This document shows, piece after piece, positions 1 to 8,486 of a stretch of 64,000 nt of DNA. Numbering within the stretch: the first letter of the stretch is position 1; each line of letters opens with the position of its first letter. The translations under genes were made by a program, and so were the position numbers. Origin of the DNA: Luteolibacter algae (GTDB lineage: Bacteria; Verrucomicrobiota; Verrucomicrobiia; Verrucomicrobiales; Akkermansiaceae); NCBI RefSeq assembly GCF_042683045.1, contig NZ_JBHUIT010000034.1, positions 1 through 64,000 of the forward strand, written 5' to 3'. The notes under the pieces are model-generated. The model was not told where the DNA came from, did not search any database, and worked only from the letters and a program-made list of their open reading frames with translations.

Positions 1-1
1 T

Positions 2-1198
2 TTCTTCGAGAATCTCCCCAGCGAACGCGCCATCGCCAGCCGCTGTGAGGACTCGCTCTCGTTGCGTTGCTTTCTGGGTTACGGAATCCACGAAGCCACC
101 CCGAATCATTCCAGCCTCAGTGTCATCCGCGGACGTCTCGGCCCGGAGATCTATCAGGCAGCTTTCGAGCTCGTCCTCAGCGGCCTGCGCGAACGGGGCC
201 TGCTCAAGGGCCGCAACCTCGGCATCGACTCCAGCGTCATCGAAGCCAACGCCTCGCTGCGCGAACTCGTCCATCGCAACACCGAGGAACAGTATTGGGA
301 ATACGTGAAGCGTCTTGCCGCCCAGGCCGGCATCGATCCCGACGACACCAGGGCCGTGCGCCGATTCGACAAGAAGCGCGAGGGCCGCAAGACCAGCAAC
401 CAAGAGTGGGTCAACCCCCACGACCCCGACGCCAGGATCGGCATGACCAAGCACGGAGCCTGCGACATGATCTACAAGCCCGAACATGTCACCGATCTTG
501 ATACGGGGGCCATCGTAGCAGCCGAGACCCGGCTCGGCGATCAGGGCGACACCGAGGAGCTCGCGCAACGGATGATGGCCGTCGGCGAAGTCCTCGCGCG
601 GGTCTGCGACGACCCGGAACAAACCAAGGTTCTCACCAGCCTGACCGCCGACGAAGGGTATTTCTCCGTCGAACAGGTCTGCGGCCTGCAGAACGAGCGC
701 GTGCGCGTGATCATCGGCGACCCCCACGAATCCAAACGGCGGCGCGACAAGCAGAGCGGCATCGTGCGTCAGGTGCTCTCCAAAGCGAGGCGTGCAGTGA
801 GGAGCGAGAGCGGCAAAGCGCTGCTGAGAAAACGCGGCGAGCACATCGAGCGAAGCTTCTGTCACGTGCTCGACCATGGCAAACACCGCCGCGCGACCTT
901 GCGAGGCAGAGTGAACCTGAGCAAACGCCAGCTCGCCGCCGCGCTCACGCACAACCTGTCCCTGATGATGCGACATCTCACCGGATACGGCACCGTCAAG
1001 CAGTGGCTGGCAGGCAACAGAACCCCGGGCCGGGGTTTGTCTGACCTACTCAGGACGCTTCTGTCGACCCTGAGGAGTGTCTGGGAAAGATTATCAGAGC
1101 GTCTCGTCGAATTTCTGAGCGATGACGACCCGAAAAGCTGCCGGAACGAGGTTTTTATCCCGCCATCTCCGAATTGCCGTTCTTCAACAGGCTGCTAG
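2..1198 (+). mobile_element. IS1182-like transposase, 5'-truncated by window edge
   Basis: The reading frame is open from base 2, so the true start lies left of the window; 398 residues are visible. The fragment shows the DDE transposase layout of IS1182-type elements: a first Asp in GIDSSVIEANAS, an HPHDPDAR-like block (NPHDPDARIGMTKHG), a second Asp in TADEGYFS and the Glu in RGEHIERSFCH. These proteins cut and rejoin DNA at IS ends. The C-terminal tail after about residue 350 is not conserved-looking and may be read-through towards the element end. The stop codon overlaps a candidate right terminal repeat at 1177-1198. There is no frameshift in the visible part, so it may be intact. Family assignment is from motif memory; the exact IS name is not claimed. 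Confidence 0.85.
1177..1198. repeat. Candidate right terminal inverted repeat of the IS
   Basis: Read on the minus strand the segment is AGCAGCCTGTTGAAGAACGG, the kind of end sequence often seen on IS1182-like elements, and it overlaps the transposase stop. The partner left end is outside the window, so the repeat cannot be paired here. Confidence 0.4.
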
Positions 1199-1225
1199 GC
1201 CTTCAGGCGGAAGTAGGAGTCTTTT

Positions 1226-1256
1226 GTGGCAGATCAGCTCGTCGCTGATTTGCCAC
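1226..1256. other. Strong hairpin (12-bp stem, 7-nt loop)
   Basis: Bases 1226-1237 pair with 1245-1256 at all twelve positions on the plus strand (one G-T wobble) around the loop CTCGTCG. It lies 28 bases past the transposase stop and overlaps the last codons of the small minus-strand ORF. There is no adjoining T-run, so it is not a classical intrinsic terminator. It could act as an RNA 3' end for either strand. Confidence 0.45.
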
Positions 1257-1455
1257 TCGTGGGATCATTTTCGTTTTTCTCTGAGTCCTCGGGTTTCGAG
1301 TTGGTGAGCTCTGTATCCGGGATATGCGCATCTTCTTCATTGGCTCTGAGATGGGATTTGTCTTTCGAGTCTTCCTCACCGCGTTTAATGTCCTTTTCGG
1401 TCAGATGATTTTCCGAATGGTTCCCTGATGACTTGCTGGATGTATTTTCAGACAT
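1234..1455 (-). CDS. Small acidic hydrophilic hypothetical protein
   Basis: A 73-residue protein made almost entirely of Ser, Glu, Asp, Lys and Asn, with no hydrophobic core and no recognised domain; probably disordered if made. Support for it being real is an AAGGAG about 12 bases before the ATG, which is rare in this window. Against it, composition alone can keep such a frame open, and its last codons sit in the hairpin at 1226-1256. It lies between an IS end and trpC, facing the IS. Confidence 0.45.
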   Translation of the reverse strand: MSENTSSKSSGNHSENHLTEKDIKRGEEDSKDKSHLRANEEDAHIPDTELTNSKPEDSEKNENDPTSGKSATS

Positions 1456-1501
1456 GGATCAAGCTAACTCCTTGTAGGTAAATTGCAAAAAACGGATACG
1501 A

Positions 1502-2287
1502 CTAAATTGTCAGAGTCATAAACTCCTCAATTGCCAGGGAGGGATTCTCCGCACGCATTAATGTTTCCCCGATAAGCAATGCGTTCGCGCCGGCTTTGAG
1601 AGCACGGAGAGCGTCTTCGTGGGTTTTGATACCGCTTTCTGATACAAGTAAGACTTCATCGGGGACTTCTTCGGCCAAGCGTTCGGTGGTCGCCATGTCG
1701 ACCTCGAAGGTTTTGAGGTTACGGTTGTTCACGCCGATCAAATCCGCGCCGAGATCCAAGGCTCTCTCCATCTCGGGAAGATCGTGAACTTCCACAAGCA
1801 CATCGAGTTGGAAGGATTTGGCCTCGTCATAAAGACGACGCAGCAATTCATCGTCCAGAGCCGCTACGATCAGAAGAATGGCATCAGCGCCCGCAATGAC
1901 AGCTTCGTGGATTTGTGTTTCATGGATGGTGAAGTCCTTGCGTAGCAGGGGAATCGTGGAAAACTCCGAGATTTTACTCAGATAACCCAGCGAGCCTTGG
2001 AAGTATTGCTCATCGGTGAGGATGGATAGGCATGATGCGCCACCGTCCATGTATCTCCCTGCCTGGCGGATGGGATCGAAGTCCGGATCGATCAAACCGA
2101 CGGAGGGTGAAGCTTTTTTCACCTCGGCGATGAGGCCCAGATTCGCAGGACCACGATCCAACGCGGCGCGGAAGCCGCGGAAATCGTTCCGTTGCAAAGC
2201 GGCTGCTCTCAGGTGACCCGCGCGTGGCAGGAGGGCTTCAACTTCTAGATGTTTAGTAGCGATGATTTGGGAAAGTTTGTCGGACAT
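1502..2287 (-). CDS. trpC: Indole-3-glycerol phosphate synthase
   Basis: Catalyses ring closure of carboxyphenylamino-deoxyribulose phosphate to indole-3-glycerol phosphate in tryptophan synthesis (cytosol). The 261 residues give the usual full-length single-domain TIM barrel. Diagnostic blocks in order are IAEVKKASPS (substrate Lys near residue 56), LLRKDFTIHETQIHEA (catalytic Lys), VEVHDLPEMERAL, IGVNNRNLKTFEVD, VSESGI and ALLIGETLMR. There is no fused TrpF domain. It stands alone: no other trp gene is adjacent, and it is followed by a tRNA on the opposite strand side. The ATG start has no clear Shine-Dalgarno sequence. Confidence 0.97.
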   Translation of the reverse strand: MSDKLSQIIATKHLEVEALLPRAGHLRAAALQRNDFRGFRAALDRGPANLGLIAEVKKASPSVGLIDPDFDPIRQAGRYMDGGASCLSILTDEQYFQGSLGYLSKISEFSTIPLLRKDFTIHETQIHEAVIAGADAILLIVAALDDELLRRLYDEAKSFQLDVLVEVHDLPEMERALDLGADLIGVNNRNLKTFEVDMATTERLAEEVPDEVLLVSESGIKTHEDALRALKAGANALLIGETLMRAENPSLAIEEFMTLTI

Positions 2288-2431
2288 AATTCAGCTGGAT
2301 ATAGGTAGAATCAGGGACGGAAAAGGTGGAGGAAAATTTTTCGCATTTTTTAGCAGATTTATCTTGAAGAAAATCGGCCGATGGGTAACAAATCCGCACG
2401 CGCAACACGAAAGCCGAAAGGTAAGCGTAAC

Positions 2432-2506
2432 GCGGGCGTAGCTCAGTGGTAGAGCGCCACCTTGCCAAGGTGGATGTCGTGAGTTCGAATCTCATCGCCC
2501 GCTCCA
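2432..2506 (+). tRNA. tRNA-Gly (anticodon GCC)
   Basis: A complete 75-nt cloverleaf. The acceptor stem GCGGGCG pairs with CGCCCGC, the D arm is GCTC/GAGC, and the anticodon stem CCACC/GGTGG encloses TTGCCAA with GCC at 2464-2466. The T arm is GTGAG-TTCGAAT-CTCAT, discriminator T, and CCA is encoded. It is followed 13 bases later by an intrinsic terminator, so it is a monocistronic tRNA unit. Confidence 0.97.
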
Positions 2507-2518
2507 TTTTATTTCCAG

Positions 2519-2544
2519 GCCACCACAAATGCGGTGGCTTTTTT
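2519..2544 (+). terminator. Intrinsic terminator after tRNA-Gly
   Basis: GCCACC (2519-2524) pairs with GGTGGC (2533-2538), followed directly by six T. It ends the tRNA transcript and shows that an ATG at 2529, inside the hairpin, is not the prmA start. Confidence 0.9.
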
Positions 2545-2603
2545 CATTTCTACGAGGTGATTTTATTTGCCTGAATGCTAATGATTTGTCGATATTCCGG
2601 CAA

Positions 2604-3470
2604 ATGTATTTGTGGTCAAAACTTTCAGGAGCCCAGTGGATCGACGCGTGGGAAGAGCGCTTTGCGGGGAATCCGAATTTCGTCGTGGAATATATAAAGG
2701 GAGGAAAATCCGTCCGGGTGCAGGTTTACTGCGATTCTGAGGCGGAGGGAGAGGAAATTGTGAAGCAGTTCGGCGGGTCAGTGCGTAAGGTGAAGGATGC
2801 GGATTGGAAGAAAACACCCGAGCCACCACGTCCTTTGAAAGTCCGGGATGTTTTCCTCGTCACTTCTGAGACGGGTGAAAAGGAGCTTGTTGCACTTCAG
2901 AAGGAGTTTCCAAAGCGGGAGCTGATTGTGATTCCCCCCGAGATGGCATTCGGCACGGGCGATCACGCGACAACGTCGACATGTATGCGTTTTCTTGTGG
3001 ATATCTCGCGGGAGCGGAAGGGTGAAAAATGGTCGGTTGCAGATCTTGGCACAGGCACTGGGTTGCTTGCCATTGGAGCCAGTAAGCTGGGTGCCAGTGA
3101 AGTTTGGGGATGTGATTTCGATCCATTTGCTGTCGGAGTGGCGAAGCGAAACACCGAGCGCAATAAAACTCCCGAAGTGGTGATGGAAGAACAGGACGTT
3201 CTAAAATGGAAACCTCGTAAAAGTGGTTACGACGTAGTTCTCGCGAACCTGTTCTCTACGGTTTTGATAGAAGCGTGGCCTGTTATTGCAAAATCTCTGG
3301 GTAAAGGCGGTGATCTTGTTGTTTCAGGTATTCTCGCTAGCCAGGCATGGGATGTATTTGAAGCGGCTGCCAAGGAGGGGCTAGGTTTCTCGAAGGTTAT
3401 TAAGAAAGGAAAGTGGGTTACTGCCAGGGGAGGATGGTTTGAGGATCTTGCGGCGAAGGATAAAGTCTAG
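2604..3470 (+). CDS. prmA: Ribosomal protein L11 methyltransferase
   Basis: SAM-dependent methylation of ribosomal protein L11. About 100 N-terminal residues form the substrate-recognition part. A Rossmann methyltransferase domain follows with the PrmA signature PPEMAFGTGDHATTSTCM, the SAM-binding ADLGTGTGLLAIGASKLGA, the acidic DFDPFAVGVAKRN and the NPPY-equivalent VLANLFSTVL. The start ATG at 2604 was chosen because the in-frame ATG at 2529 lies inside the tRNA terminator; it gives 288 residues, normal for the family. No strong Shine-Dalgarno sequence is seen. The following gene begins 83 bases downstream without a visible terminator. Confidence 0.93.
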   Translation: MYLWSKLSGAQWIDAWEERFAGNPNFVVEYIKGGKSVRVQVYCDSEAEGEEIVKQFGGSVRKVKDADWKKTPEPPRPLKVRDVFLVTSETGEKELVALQKEFPKRELIVIPPEMAFGTGDHATTSTCMRFLVDISRERKGEKWSVADLGTGTGLLAIGASKLGASEVWGCDFDPFAVGVAKRNTERNKTPEVVMEEQDVLKWKPRKSGYDVVLANLFSTVLIEAWPVIAKSLGKGGDLVVSGILASQAWDVFEAAAKEGLGFSKVIKKGKWVTARGGWFEDLAAKDKV

Positions 3471-3553
3471 CATTGCATCCGGACGATCTGTTTCGATGGG
3501 ATAACAGAAATTGAAGTGGGGAATAGCGGCTTGCACTCCTGTCGGGAATCGGC

Positions 3554-4099
3554 ATGTTTCTTGGAATGAAGTTTCTCCGTATTCTGGCAATATCCATACT
3601 CTGCGTCCTCGGAGCAAAGGCCGATGATGCGGGTTTTGACGCGGTTGACGGCCCCAACGTGCGTGTGATGCGGCATGACGATGGCTCCCGCACCGTCTTC
3701 ACCCGTAGTCCGGATAACCGCACGCTCACGAAGAAAACATTTACGGCCAATGGTGCCATGTATCTTGTGACCATCTACCGCATGGATGCTCACGGAAATC
3801 CCACGGGGTGTAAGATTTACGACGGGCAGAAGAATGAGATGTTCAAAACCAGTTATGGCTATCGCAAGTCCGATGGGCAGTTGGTGGAAGAGCGTATGTT
3901 CGACTCCCGCGTGAAAAGGATCGATCCGAATACGGGTAAGGAAATGCCGGTGCGCCGTTTCATCTATACTTATGATGCTCTCGGAAACCGCAGTGCGCCG
4001 ATTGCGATTACACTGATCCCGGGAAAAACCGCGGAAGAAGTTTATGGAGGACCAACGGCGCTGGATGTTGATCCGTTCTCCGGCTCCCAGGGACGATAG
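3554..4099 (+). CDS. Secreted protein of unknown function
   Basis: 181 residues with an N-terminal signal peptide (MKFLRILAISILCVLGAKA, cleavage probably after AKA). The mature part has a short repeat-like beta pattern: MRHDDGSRTVFTRS, then YRMDAHGNPTGCKIYDG, then IYTYDALGNRSAP, reminiscent of RHS/YD-type strands but far too short to be one. I do not recognise a named family; the composition suggests an exported small beta protein. The start could also be the ATG at 3566, which begins directly at MKFL. The next gene follows after 14 bases, so they are probably co-transcribed. Confidence 0.75.
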   Translation: MFLGMKFLRILAISILCVLGAKADDAGFDAVDGPNVRVMRHDDGSRTVFTRSPDNRTLTKKTFTANGAMYLVTIYRMDAHGNPTGCKIYDGQKNEMFKTSYGYRKSDGQLVEERMFDSRVKRIDPNTGKEMPVRRFIYTYDALGNRSAPIAITLIPGKTAEEVYGGPTALDVDPFSGSQGR

Positions 4100-4113
4100 T
4101 TTTTTCTCCGAAG

Positions 4114-5376
4114 ATGATCTCTGGAACGCAGTTATTGCCACTTCTCATCGGAGCGGCCATCGGAGTGGGTGGCTGGATGTTTGGGCAAAGGCAGGGTGGC
4201 TCTGTAGATGCCTCGGTGATCCAAGGAATCGAGAACCAGTTGAGAATTGCCCAGGAGGAGATCGAGATACTTACCGACGAGAACGAGTCCTTGCGCTCAC
4301 TCGCACAGGGAGGCGGGGAAGTCGCCGTGCCTGCGGAAATGATCGCTCAGGTGGAGAAAGACTACGGACTACACTTCATTTCAAATCCGGTGGTGCATAG
4401 GATAGCCACGGAGGAGCTGGGTTACCGGGTGGAGGCCGCGCTGGAGAGCCGGTTGGGACCACAAGGGATGGATGATAGGCAAGAGGCTTATCGACGCATC
4501 GGCTGGCTGCGCGCGGAGGACAATCTGCTCAATCAACTCGCTGCCGTGCGCTCGGTTGGGGCTGTTGGGTGGTTTGACGAGCAAACCGGAGAAGCCTGGG
4601 TGACAGATAAATTCGACCTGAAAAATATTCCCGACCAGGCGGCAATGCTGCGTCTACTGGTAAGGGTTTTGCTGAATCAGCATTTTCCACCTGCTCCGTC
4701 CTATCCCGGAGATGACGCGGCGCGTGCCCGGGAAGCTTTGCACGCTGGTGCTGCTTCCGGTGCAGAAACGCGTTTTTATGCGGCGAGTGCCCGGGGAATC
4801 GGCTTTGTGCCCATGAATGATGCTGGCGCGGCTTCCCGCCTGTTGCTGGCGCTGCCCGATTTTATCCAGGGACTTACGATGTTTCCCGTGGTGGAAGGAA
4901 AAGGCCTGGCAGATACTCTGTTTGTGAAAGGAATCGGGGAATTTTCCGAAGGAATGCGCAATGCCCCAGCGAATACCTTCGGGATCGTTCTTCCCGGAGA
5001 AGATCCCCGGGGAGGCAAAATCGACTTCCCGGAATTTCCCGATGAAATTTATCTCCAGGAAAGCGCCGGCTATCTTGGTTTGCGGCTATGGCTTTCCGAA
5101 ATGGGCGATGTGGGTGTGGCGGAAGAGGTCGCACGCGGGTGGATGCGGGATGGCTATACGCTTTTTGCCGATGGAGATATGTCTTCGGGGCTGCTCTGGG
5201 ACGTCGAATTCGAGAGTAAGGAAATCGCGGATATGTTCGAAACGGCAGCGAAAGAGCGGGTATCCGCGATGGAGCAGATCGATGGATCACGCTTTTTTTC
5301 GGTCCTGAGAACCAGCGGGAACCGGGTGCGATTTCTGAACTTGGCTGAGGCTGAAACTCTCGAGGCCTTCAGATAA
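4114..5376 (+). CDS. Membrane-anchored protein resembling a zinc metallopeptidase without its metal site
   Basis: 420 residues. Residues 6-23 form an N-terminal anchor, residues 34-64 a likely coiled coil, and the rest is exported. Residues 180-191 (RLLVRVLLNQHF) align with the HELVHALQDQHF helix I know from a widespread group of bacterial metallopeptidase-like proteins. Residues 208-214 (ALHAGAA) fall where those proteins have AL-EGDA. The C-terminal ESAGYLGLRLWLSE, RGWMRDGYTLFADGD also fits that group. All metal-binding positions are replaced (both His by Arg, Glu by Leu or Ala), so an enzymatic role is unlikely. The assignment is by motif memory, not a search. It sits 14 bases after the preceding secreted protein gene. 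Confidence 0.65.
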   Translation: MISGTQLLPLLIGAAIGVGGWMFGQRQGGSVDASVIQGIENQLRIAQEEIEILTDENESLRSLAQGGGEVAVPAEMIAQVEKDYGLHFISNPVVHRIATEELGYRVEAALESRLGPQGMDDRQEAYRRIGWLRAEDNLLNQLAAVRSVGAVGWFDEQTGEAWVTDKFDLKNIPDQAAMLRLLVRVLLNQHFPPAPSYPGDDAARAREALHAGAASGAETRFYAASARGIGFVPMNDAGAASRLLLALPDFIQGLTMFPVVEGKGLADTLFVKGIGEFSEGMRNAPANTFGIVLPGEDPRGGKIDFPEFPDEIYLQESAGYLGLRLWLSEMGDVGVAEEVARGWMRDGYTLFADGDMSSGLLWDVEFESKEIADMFETAAKERVSAMEQIDGSRFFSVLRTSGNRVRFLNLAEAETLEAFR

Positions 5377-5452
5377 ATTAAGTAATGTTTTCGTCTCTCA
5401 TAATGGAAAATCCAAACTTTTCCGGGAAGGGAACTTGGTATTGGTTGGGGTC

Positions 5453-5872
5453 ATGAAAGTTTTTACCGATCAAATGACTTTGCAGACGCGGGGCAAGGGG
5501 ACTTATGAAATCACCGACGAGGTATCTGCGATAGTCCGCGCCTCCGGGATAGAGAACGGTCAGGTTACCGTCTTCGTGAGGCATACCAGCGCCAGTTTGA
5601 TATTGATGGAGAATGCCGATCCCTCCGCGCGAAGAGATCTTGAGCGGTGGTTCGATCGATTGGTGCGGGAGGATGATGCGGATTTTATCCACACGCATGA
5701 AGGTCCTGACGATATGCCAAGTCATATCCGGATGGTTTTGACACGTTCCAGTGAAGTAATACCAATTCATCAGGGGCGGATGGTTCTGGGGACCTGGCAG
5801 GGAATATTTCTTTTTGAGCACCGGCGGGATCCTCATTCGCGGAAAATTGCGCTGACCGTATTGGGAGAATAA
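5453..5872 (+). CDS. yjbQ: YjbQ/UPF0047 family protein
   Basis: 139 residues covering the whole small UPF0047 fold. Conserved blocks: VFVRHTSASLILMENADP, the histidine-rich IHTHEGPDDMPSHIRMVLT and GTWQGIFLFEHR. Members are described as having weak thiamine-phosphate synthase activity, but the physiological role is unsettled; the three His clusters form a metal-like site. The start ATG at 5453 (MKVFTDQMTL) matches the family start better than an in-frame codon 18 bases earlier, and TTGGGG lies a few bases upstream. It precedes nadC by 57 bases. Confidence 0.93.
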   Translation: MKVFTDQMTLQTRGKGTYEITDEVSAIVRASGIENGQVTVFVRHTSASLILMENADPSARRDLERWFDRLVREDDADFIHTHEGPDDMPSHIRMVLTRSSEVIPIHQGRMVLGTWQGIFLFEHRRDPHSRKIALTVLGE

Positions 5873-5929
5873 TGACGGCGGGTGAAATCTTAACTTTTAA
5901 CTTTCTGAAATAAGGAATACCCAAAGAAT

Positions 5930-6772
5930 ATGTCGCAGGAATTGATTATGATGGCTTTGGAGGAGGATATTGGTGAGGGCGATGTGACTTCCCAATATTT
6001 CGTCCCGGAGAACAAGACCGCCATAGCATTTGTGACGGTGCGGGAAGAAGGAGTCGTTTCCGGCGTGAAGCTTGCAAAAGCGGTCTTTCTCGAGGTGGAT
6101 CCGAATCTGGAAGTGCAGATTTTAGTAGAGGACGGGAGTAAAGTCGGTCCCGGAGCGATGCTGATCCGGGTAGAAGGAAAAGCCCGCTCGATACTTACGG
6201 CGGAAAGGACGGCTCTCAATTTCCTGCAGCGACTTTCCGGCGTGGCTACGATGACGGCCCGCTATGTGAATCTGGTCAGGCACACGCGTGCGCGGATCCT
6301 CGATACGCGGAAAACCACGCCGGGCTACCGGGCTCTGGAAAAGCAAGCCGTGCTGGATGGCGGAGGGACAAACCACCGGATGGGACTCTACGACCGGGCG
6401 ATGGTGAAGGACAATCACCTGGCAGCCGAAGGAGGTATCGAAGCCGTTCAAAAGGCCATTCAACAGGTAAAGGCCGATAAACCACATGTCGAAGTGGAGC
6501 TGGAAGCGGATCGCTTGGAGCAGGTCCGCGCCTTCGTGGAACTCGAAGGAGTGGATTACATCCTACTCGATAACATGAGCTTGGAAGAACTGAAGGAGGC
6601 GGTGGAAATACGCGGTGACAAGCACCGGGTGCGCCTCGAAGCGAGCGGTGGGGTAAATCTGAGCACGGTCGTCGAAATCGCGGAGACCGGTGTGGATTTC
6701 ATCTCAGTGGGTGCCTTGACGCATTCGTCGCCAAGTCTCGATATCGGGTTGGACTTCGTAGGTGGAAAATGA
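5930..6772 (+). CDS. nadC: Nicotinate-nucleotide pyrophosphorylase (carboxylating)
   Basis: Converts quinolinate and PRPP to nicotinate mononucleotide, CO2 and PPi in de novo NAD synthesis. The 280 residues are full length. Visible signatures: EEDIGEGDVTS near the N terminus, TAERTALNFLQRLSGVAT, the PRPP/quinolinate site ILDTRKTTPGYRALEKQAV followed by GGGTNHRMGLYDRAMVKDNH, then VEVELEADRLEQV, ILLDNMS and LEASGGVNL. The last codons overlap the birA start by 4 bases (ATGA), so the two are translationally coupled. No nadA or nadB is in the window. Confidence 0.97.
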   Translation: MSQELIMMALEEDIGEGDVTSQYFVPENKTAIAFVTVREEGVVSGVKLAKAVFLEVDPNLEVQILVEDGSKVGPGAMLIRVEGKARSILTAERTALNFLQRLSGVATMTARYVNLVRHTRARILDTRKTTPGYRALEKQAVLDGGGTNHRMGLYDRAMVKDNHLAAEGGIEAVQKAIQQVKADKPHVEVELEADRLEQVRAFVELEGVDYILLDNMSLEELKEAVEIRGDKHRVRLEASGGVNLSTVVEIAETGVDFISVGALTHSSPSLDIGLDFVGGK

Positions 6773-7527
6773 GTGATTTTGATGAAATTGCGATATTGCT
6801 GCCGGATCCCTATAGGATCCTGTGGCGGGAGAAAGTCACTTCCACCAATGACGAAATCCGTATCCTGGCGGGACAGGGCATGTCGGAAGGGCTGGTTTTA
6901 ATTGGTGAGGAACAAACTGCGGGACGGGGAAGGAGAGGGGCTGCCTGGTTTTCTCCGAAGGGCGAGAATCTTGCTTTTTCCGTGCTCTTGCGACCACGTG
7001 CTCCAAAGCATCTTTGGTCACGCTTTTCTCTCGCGACAGGTTTGGCAGTGGCAGAAGGCTTGGAAAGGTTTTTACCGATGGCCGCAATCAAATGGCCGAA
7101 TGATGTCCTGATTGATGACCGGAAAATTGCGGGGATTCTTGTGGAGGCAGGTGCAGATTTCGTGATTATCGGGATCGGGATCAATGTGAATCCGGAAAAG
7201 TTCCCCGATGAATTGCTGGCCACCTCGCTGAAAAAGGAGTGCGACCGGGAAATTTCACGGGCCGAGGTTTTACTGGAAGTGTTAAAACGACTGGCGAAAT
7301 ACAGCGGCCGTATTGAATCTGATTTCGAAGAATTGCTAGATGGTGTGAGGCAGCGGTGTGCACTCACAGGGAAGCAGGTGAAGTTTCTCCAAGGGGGTAA
7401 TCACCGCAGTGGCCGGGTAAAAGGGATTGGCAGTAGTGGCGAACTACTCGTGGAGCTTAACGGATCGATTGAGGGAATTATCCAAGCTGATGAAGTGCGG
7501 GTCTGTTCTGCTGATCCAGTGCTTTGA
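6769..7527 (+). CDS. birA: Biotin-[acetyl-CoA-carboxylase] ligase, without repressor domain
   Basis: Activates biotin to biotinyl-AMP and transfers it to carrier-protein lysine. 252 residues contain the catalytic core (TSTNDEIR, EEQTAGRGRRGAAWFSPKGE, KWPNDVLIDDRKIAGIL, IGIGINVN) and a C-terminal SH3-like domain (ALTGKQVKFLQGG, GRVKGIGSSGELLVEL). There is no N-terminal helix-turn-helix, so it is a monofunctional ligase rather than a biotin repressor. It overlaps nadC by 4 bases and converges on the DUF817 gene with only 36 bases between stops and no strong terminator. Confidence 0.95.
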   Translation: MSDFDEIAILLPDPYRILWREKVTSTNDEIRILAGQGMSEGLVLIGEEQTAGRGRRGAAWFSPKGENLAFSVLLRPRAPKHLWSRFSLATGLAVAEGLERFLPMAAIKWPNDVLIDDRKIAGILVEAGADFVIIGIGINVNPEKFPDELLATSLKKECDREISRAEVLLEVLKRLAKYSGRIESDFEELLDGVRQRCALTGKQVKFLQGGNHRSGRVKGIGSSGELLVELNGSIEGIIQADEVRVCSADPVL

Positions 7528-7563
7528 TTCCCGATCAGGTCTCTTCCGGAGAGGTGCTGCTGT

Positions 7564-8418
7564 CTATATAGCTTTCCCTGGAATGATCTTTTCCGGCCCG
7601 TTCACCCCCAGCTTTGCTTCCAGTTGGCGCAGAGCATAGATAAGCACAAACGAGAGCTGCATGAGTAAATACCATGCGGAAAGTTTCGAAAAATGAACCG
7701 GTTTCCAGCCAGACTTCTGATCGGGATAGGTCCACGCACGGGCGATGGTTCCGAGGTTTTCCGCGATGAAAATCGTCAGGGATACGAGGAGGAAGCCGAT
7801 CAATAGTGGCATTTTCAATGTCCTGTTCTTCGGCTTGAAGTGAATACGGGTTTTCCAGAATGCCACGGCGCCTGTTGCGATCAATATCCAGCGAATATCC
7901 GGGAAATAATGGTGAGTAAAGAAATTCAGATATGCCAGAACGGAGATCGCTCCGGCCAGCCATAGAGGCGGAAATTCTGTGAAATGAAAGTGGAATCCCC
8001 GCCACGCACGGGCCATGTAACTACCAACGGCGGAATACATGAAACCTGCAAAGAGCGGCACATTGTAGATCCGTAGGAAAGAGTTCTCCGGGTAAGCCCA
8101 GGATCCGATCTCCTCGGAGGTTTTGAACAATTCCATCGCTGTAGCCATCAAATGGAACAGAAAAATCACGCAGATTTCCCTCCAGGATTCCAGTTTGAGA
8201 ACAAGCATCAGGACCTGGATTGCCACAGCGTAAAATACCAGGGCATCGTAACGGGCCAGAGGAATATCGGGATACCAGACCCTGGTGATTAGGATGCCGA
8301 TGAGTAGCAGTGCCCCGAAGATGCACGCCCAAGCTTGTTTCAGCCCGAACCATATAAACTCATATAGGGCCGGACAGATGCGCCCAAGAGGAAGCAGAGC
8401 TCTTTCGATGAGGTTCAT
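7564..8418 (-). CDS. DUF817 family integral membrane protein
   Basis: 284 residues with about eight hydrophobic segments. It matches the DUF817 pattern: an N-terminal FGLKQAWACIFGALLL, then ELFKTSEEIGSWAYPE, VPLFAGFMYSAVGSYMARAW, NFFTHHYFPDIRW, MPLLIGFLLVSLTIFIAEN and a final SWYLLMQLSFVLIY-like stretch. The function of the family is unknown. It is transcribed in the same direction as argG, but a terminator at 8431-8470 separates them, so it likely has its own promoter in or near that spacer. Confidence 0.88.
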   Translation of the reverse strand: MNLIERALLPLGRICPALYEFIWFGLKQAWACIFGALLLIGILITRVWYPDIPLARYDALVFYAVAIQVLMLVLKLESWREICVIFLFHLMATAMELFKTSEEIGSWAYPENSFLRIYNVPLFAGFMYSAVGSYMARAWRGFHFHFTEFPPLWLAGAISVLAYLNFFTHHYFPDIRWILIATGAVAFWKTRIHFKPKNRTLKMPLLIGFLLVSLTIFIAENLGTIARAWTYPDQKSGWKPVHFSKLSAWYLLMQLSFVLIYALRQLEAKLGVNGPEKIIPGKAI

Positions 8419-8430
8419 TCGGCGGATTAT

Positions 8431-8470
8431 AAATAGAAAAGGCCATCACCGCGGGATGCGGCGATGGCCT
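8431..8470 (-). terminator. Intrinsic terminator of argG
   Basis: AGGCCATC (8440-8447) pairs with GATGGCCT (8463-8470), with additional CCGC/GCGG pairing inside. On the minus strand the stem is followed by TTTTCTATTT. It lies 17 bases past the argG stop. Confidence 0.85.
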
Positions 8471-8486
8471 GGCTTTCGATGGGAAA

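Noticed and set aside
1226..1408. Plus-strand 60-codon frame opposite the small acidic ORF
   Set aside because: It is the antisense of a Ser/Glu-rich frame that has an AAGGAG site; no ribosome site of its own.
2529..2603. Extended N terminus for prmA beginning at ATG 2529
   Set aside because: That ATG lies within the tRNA terminator hairpin and the extra 25 residues have no family similarity.
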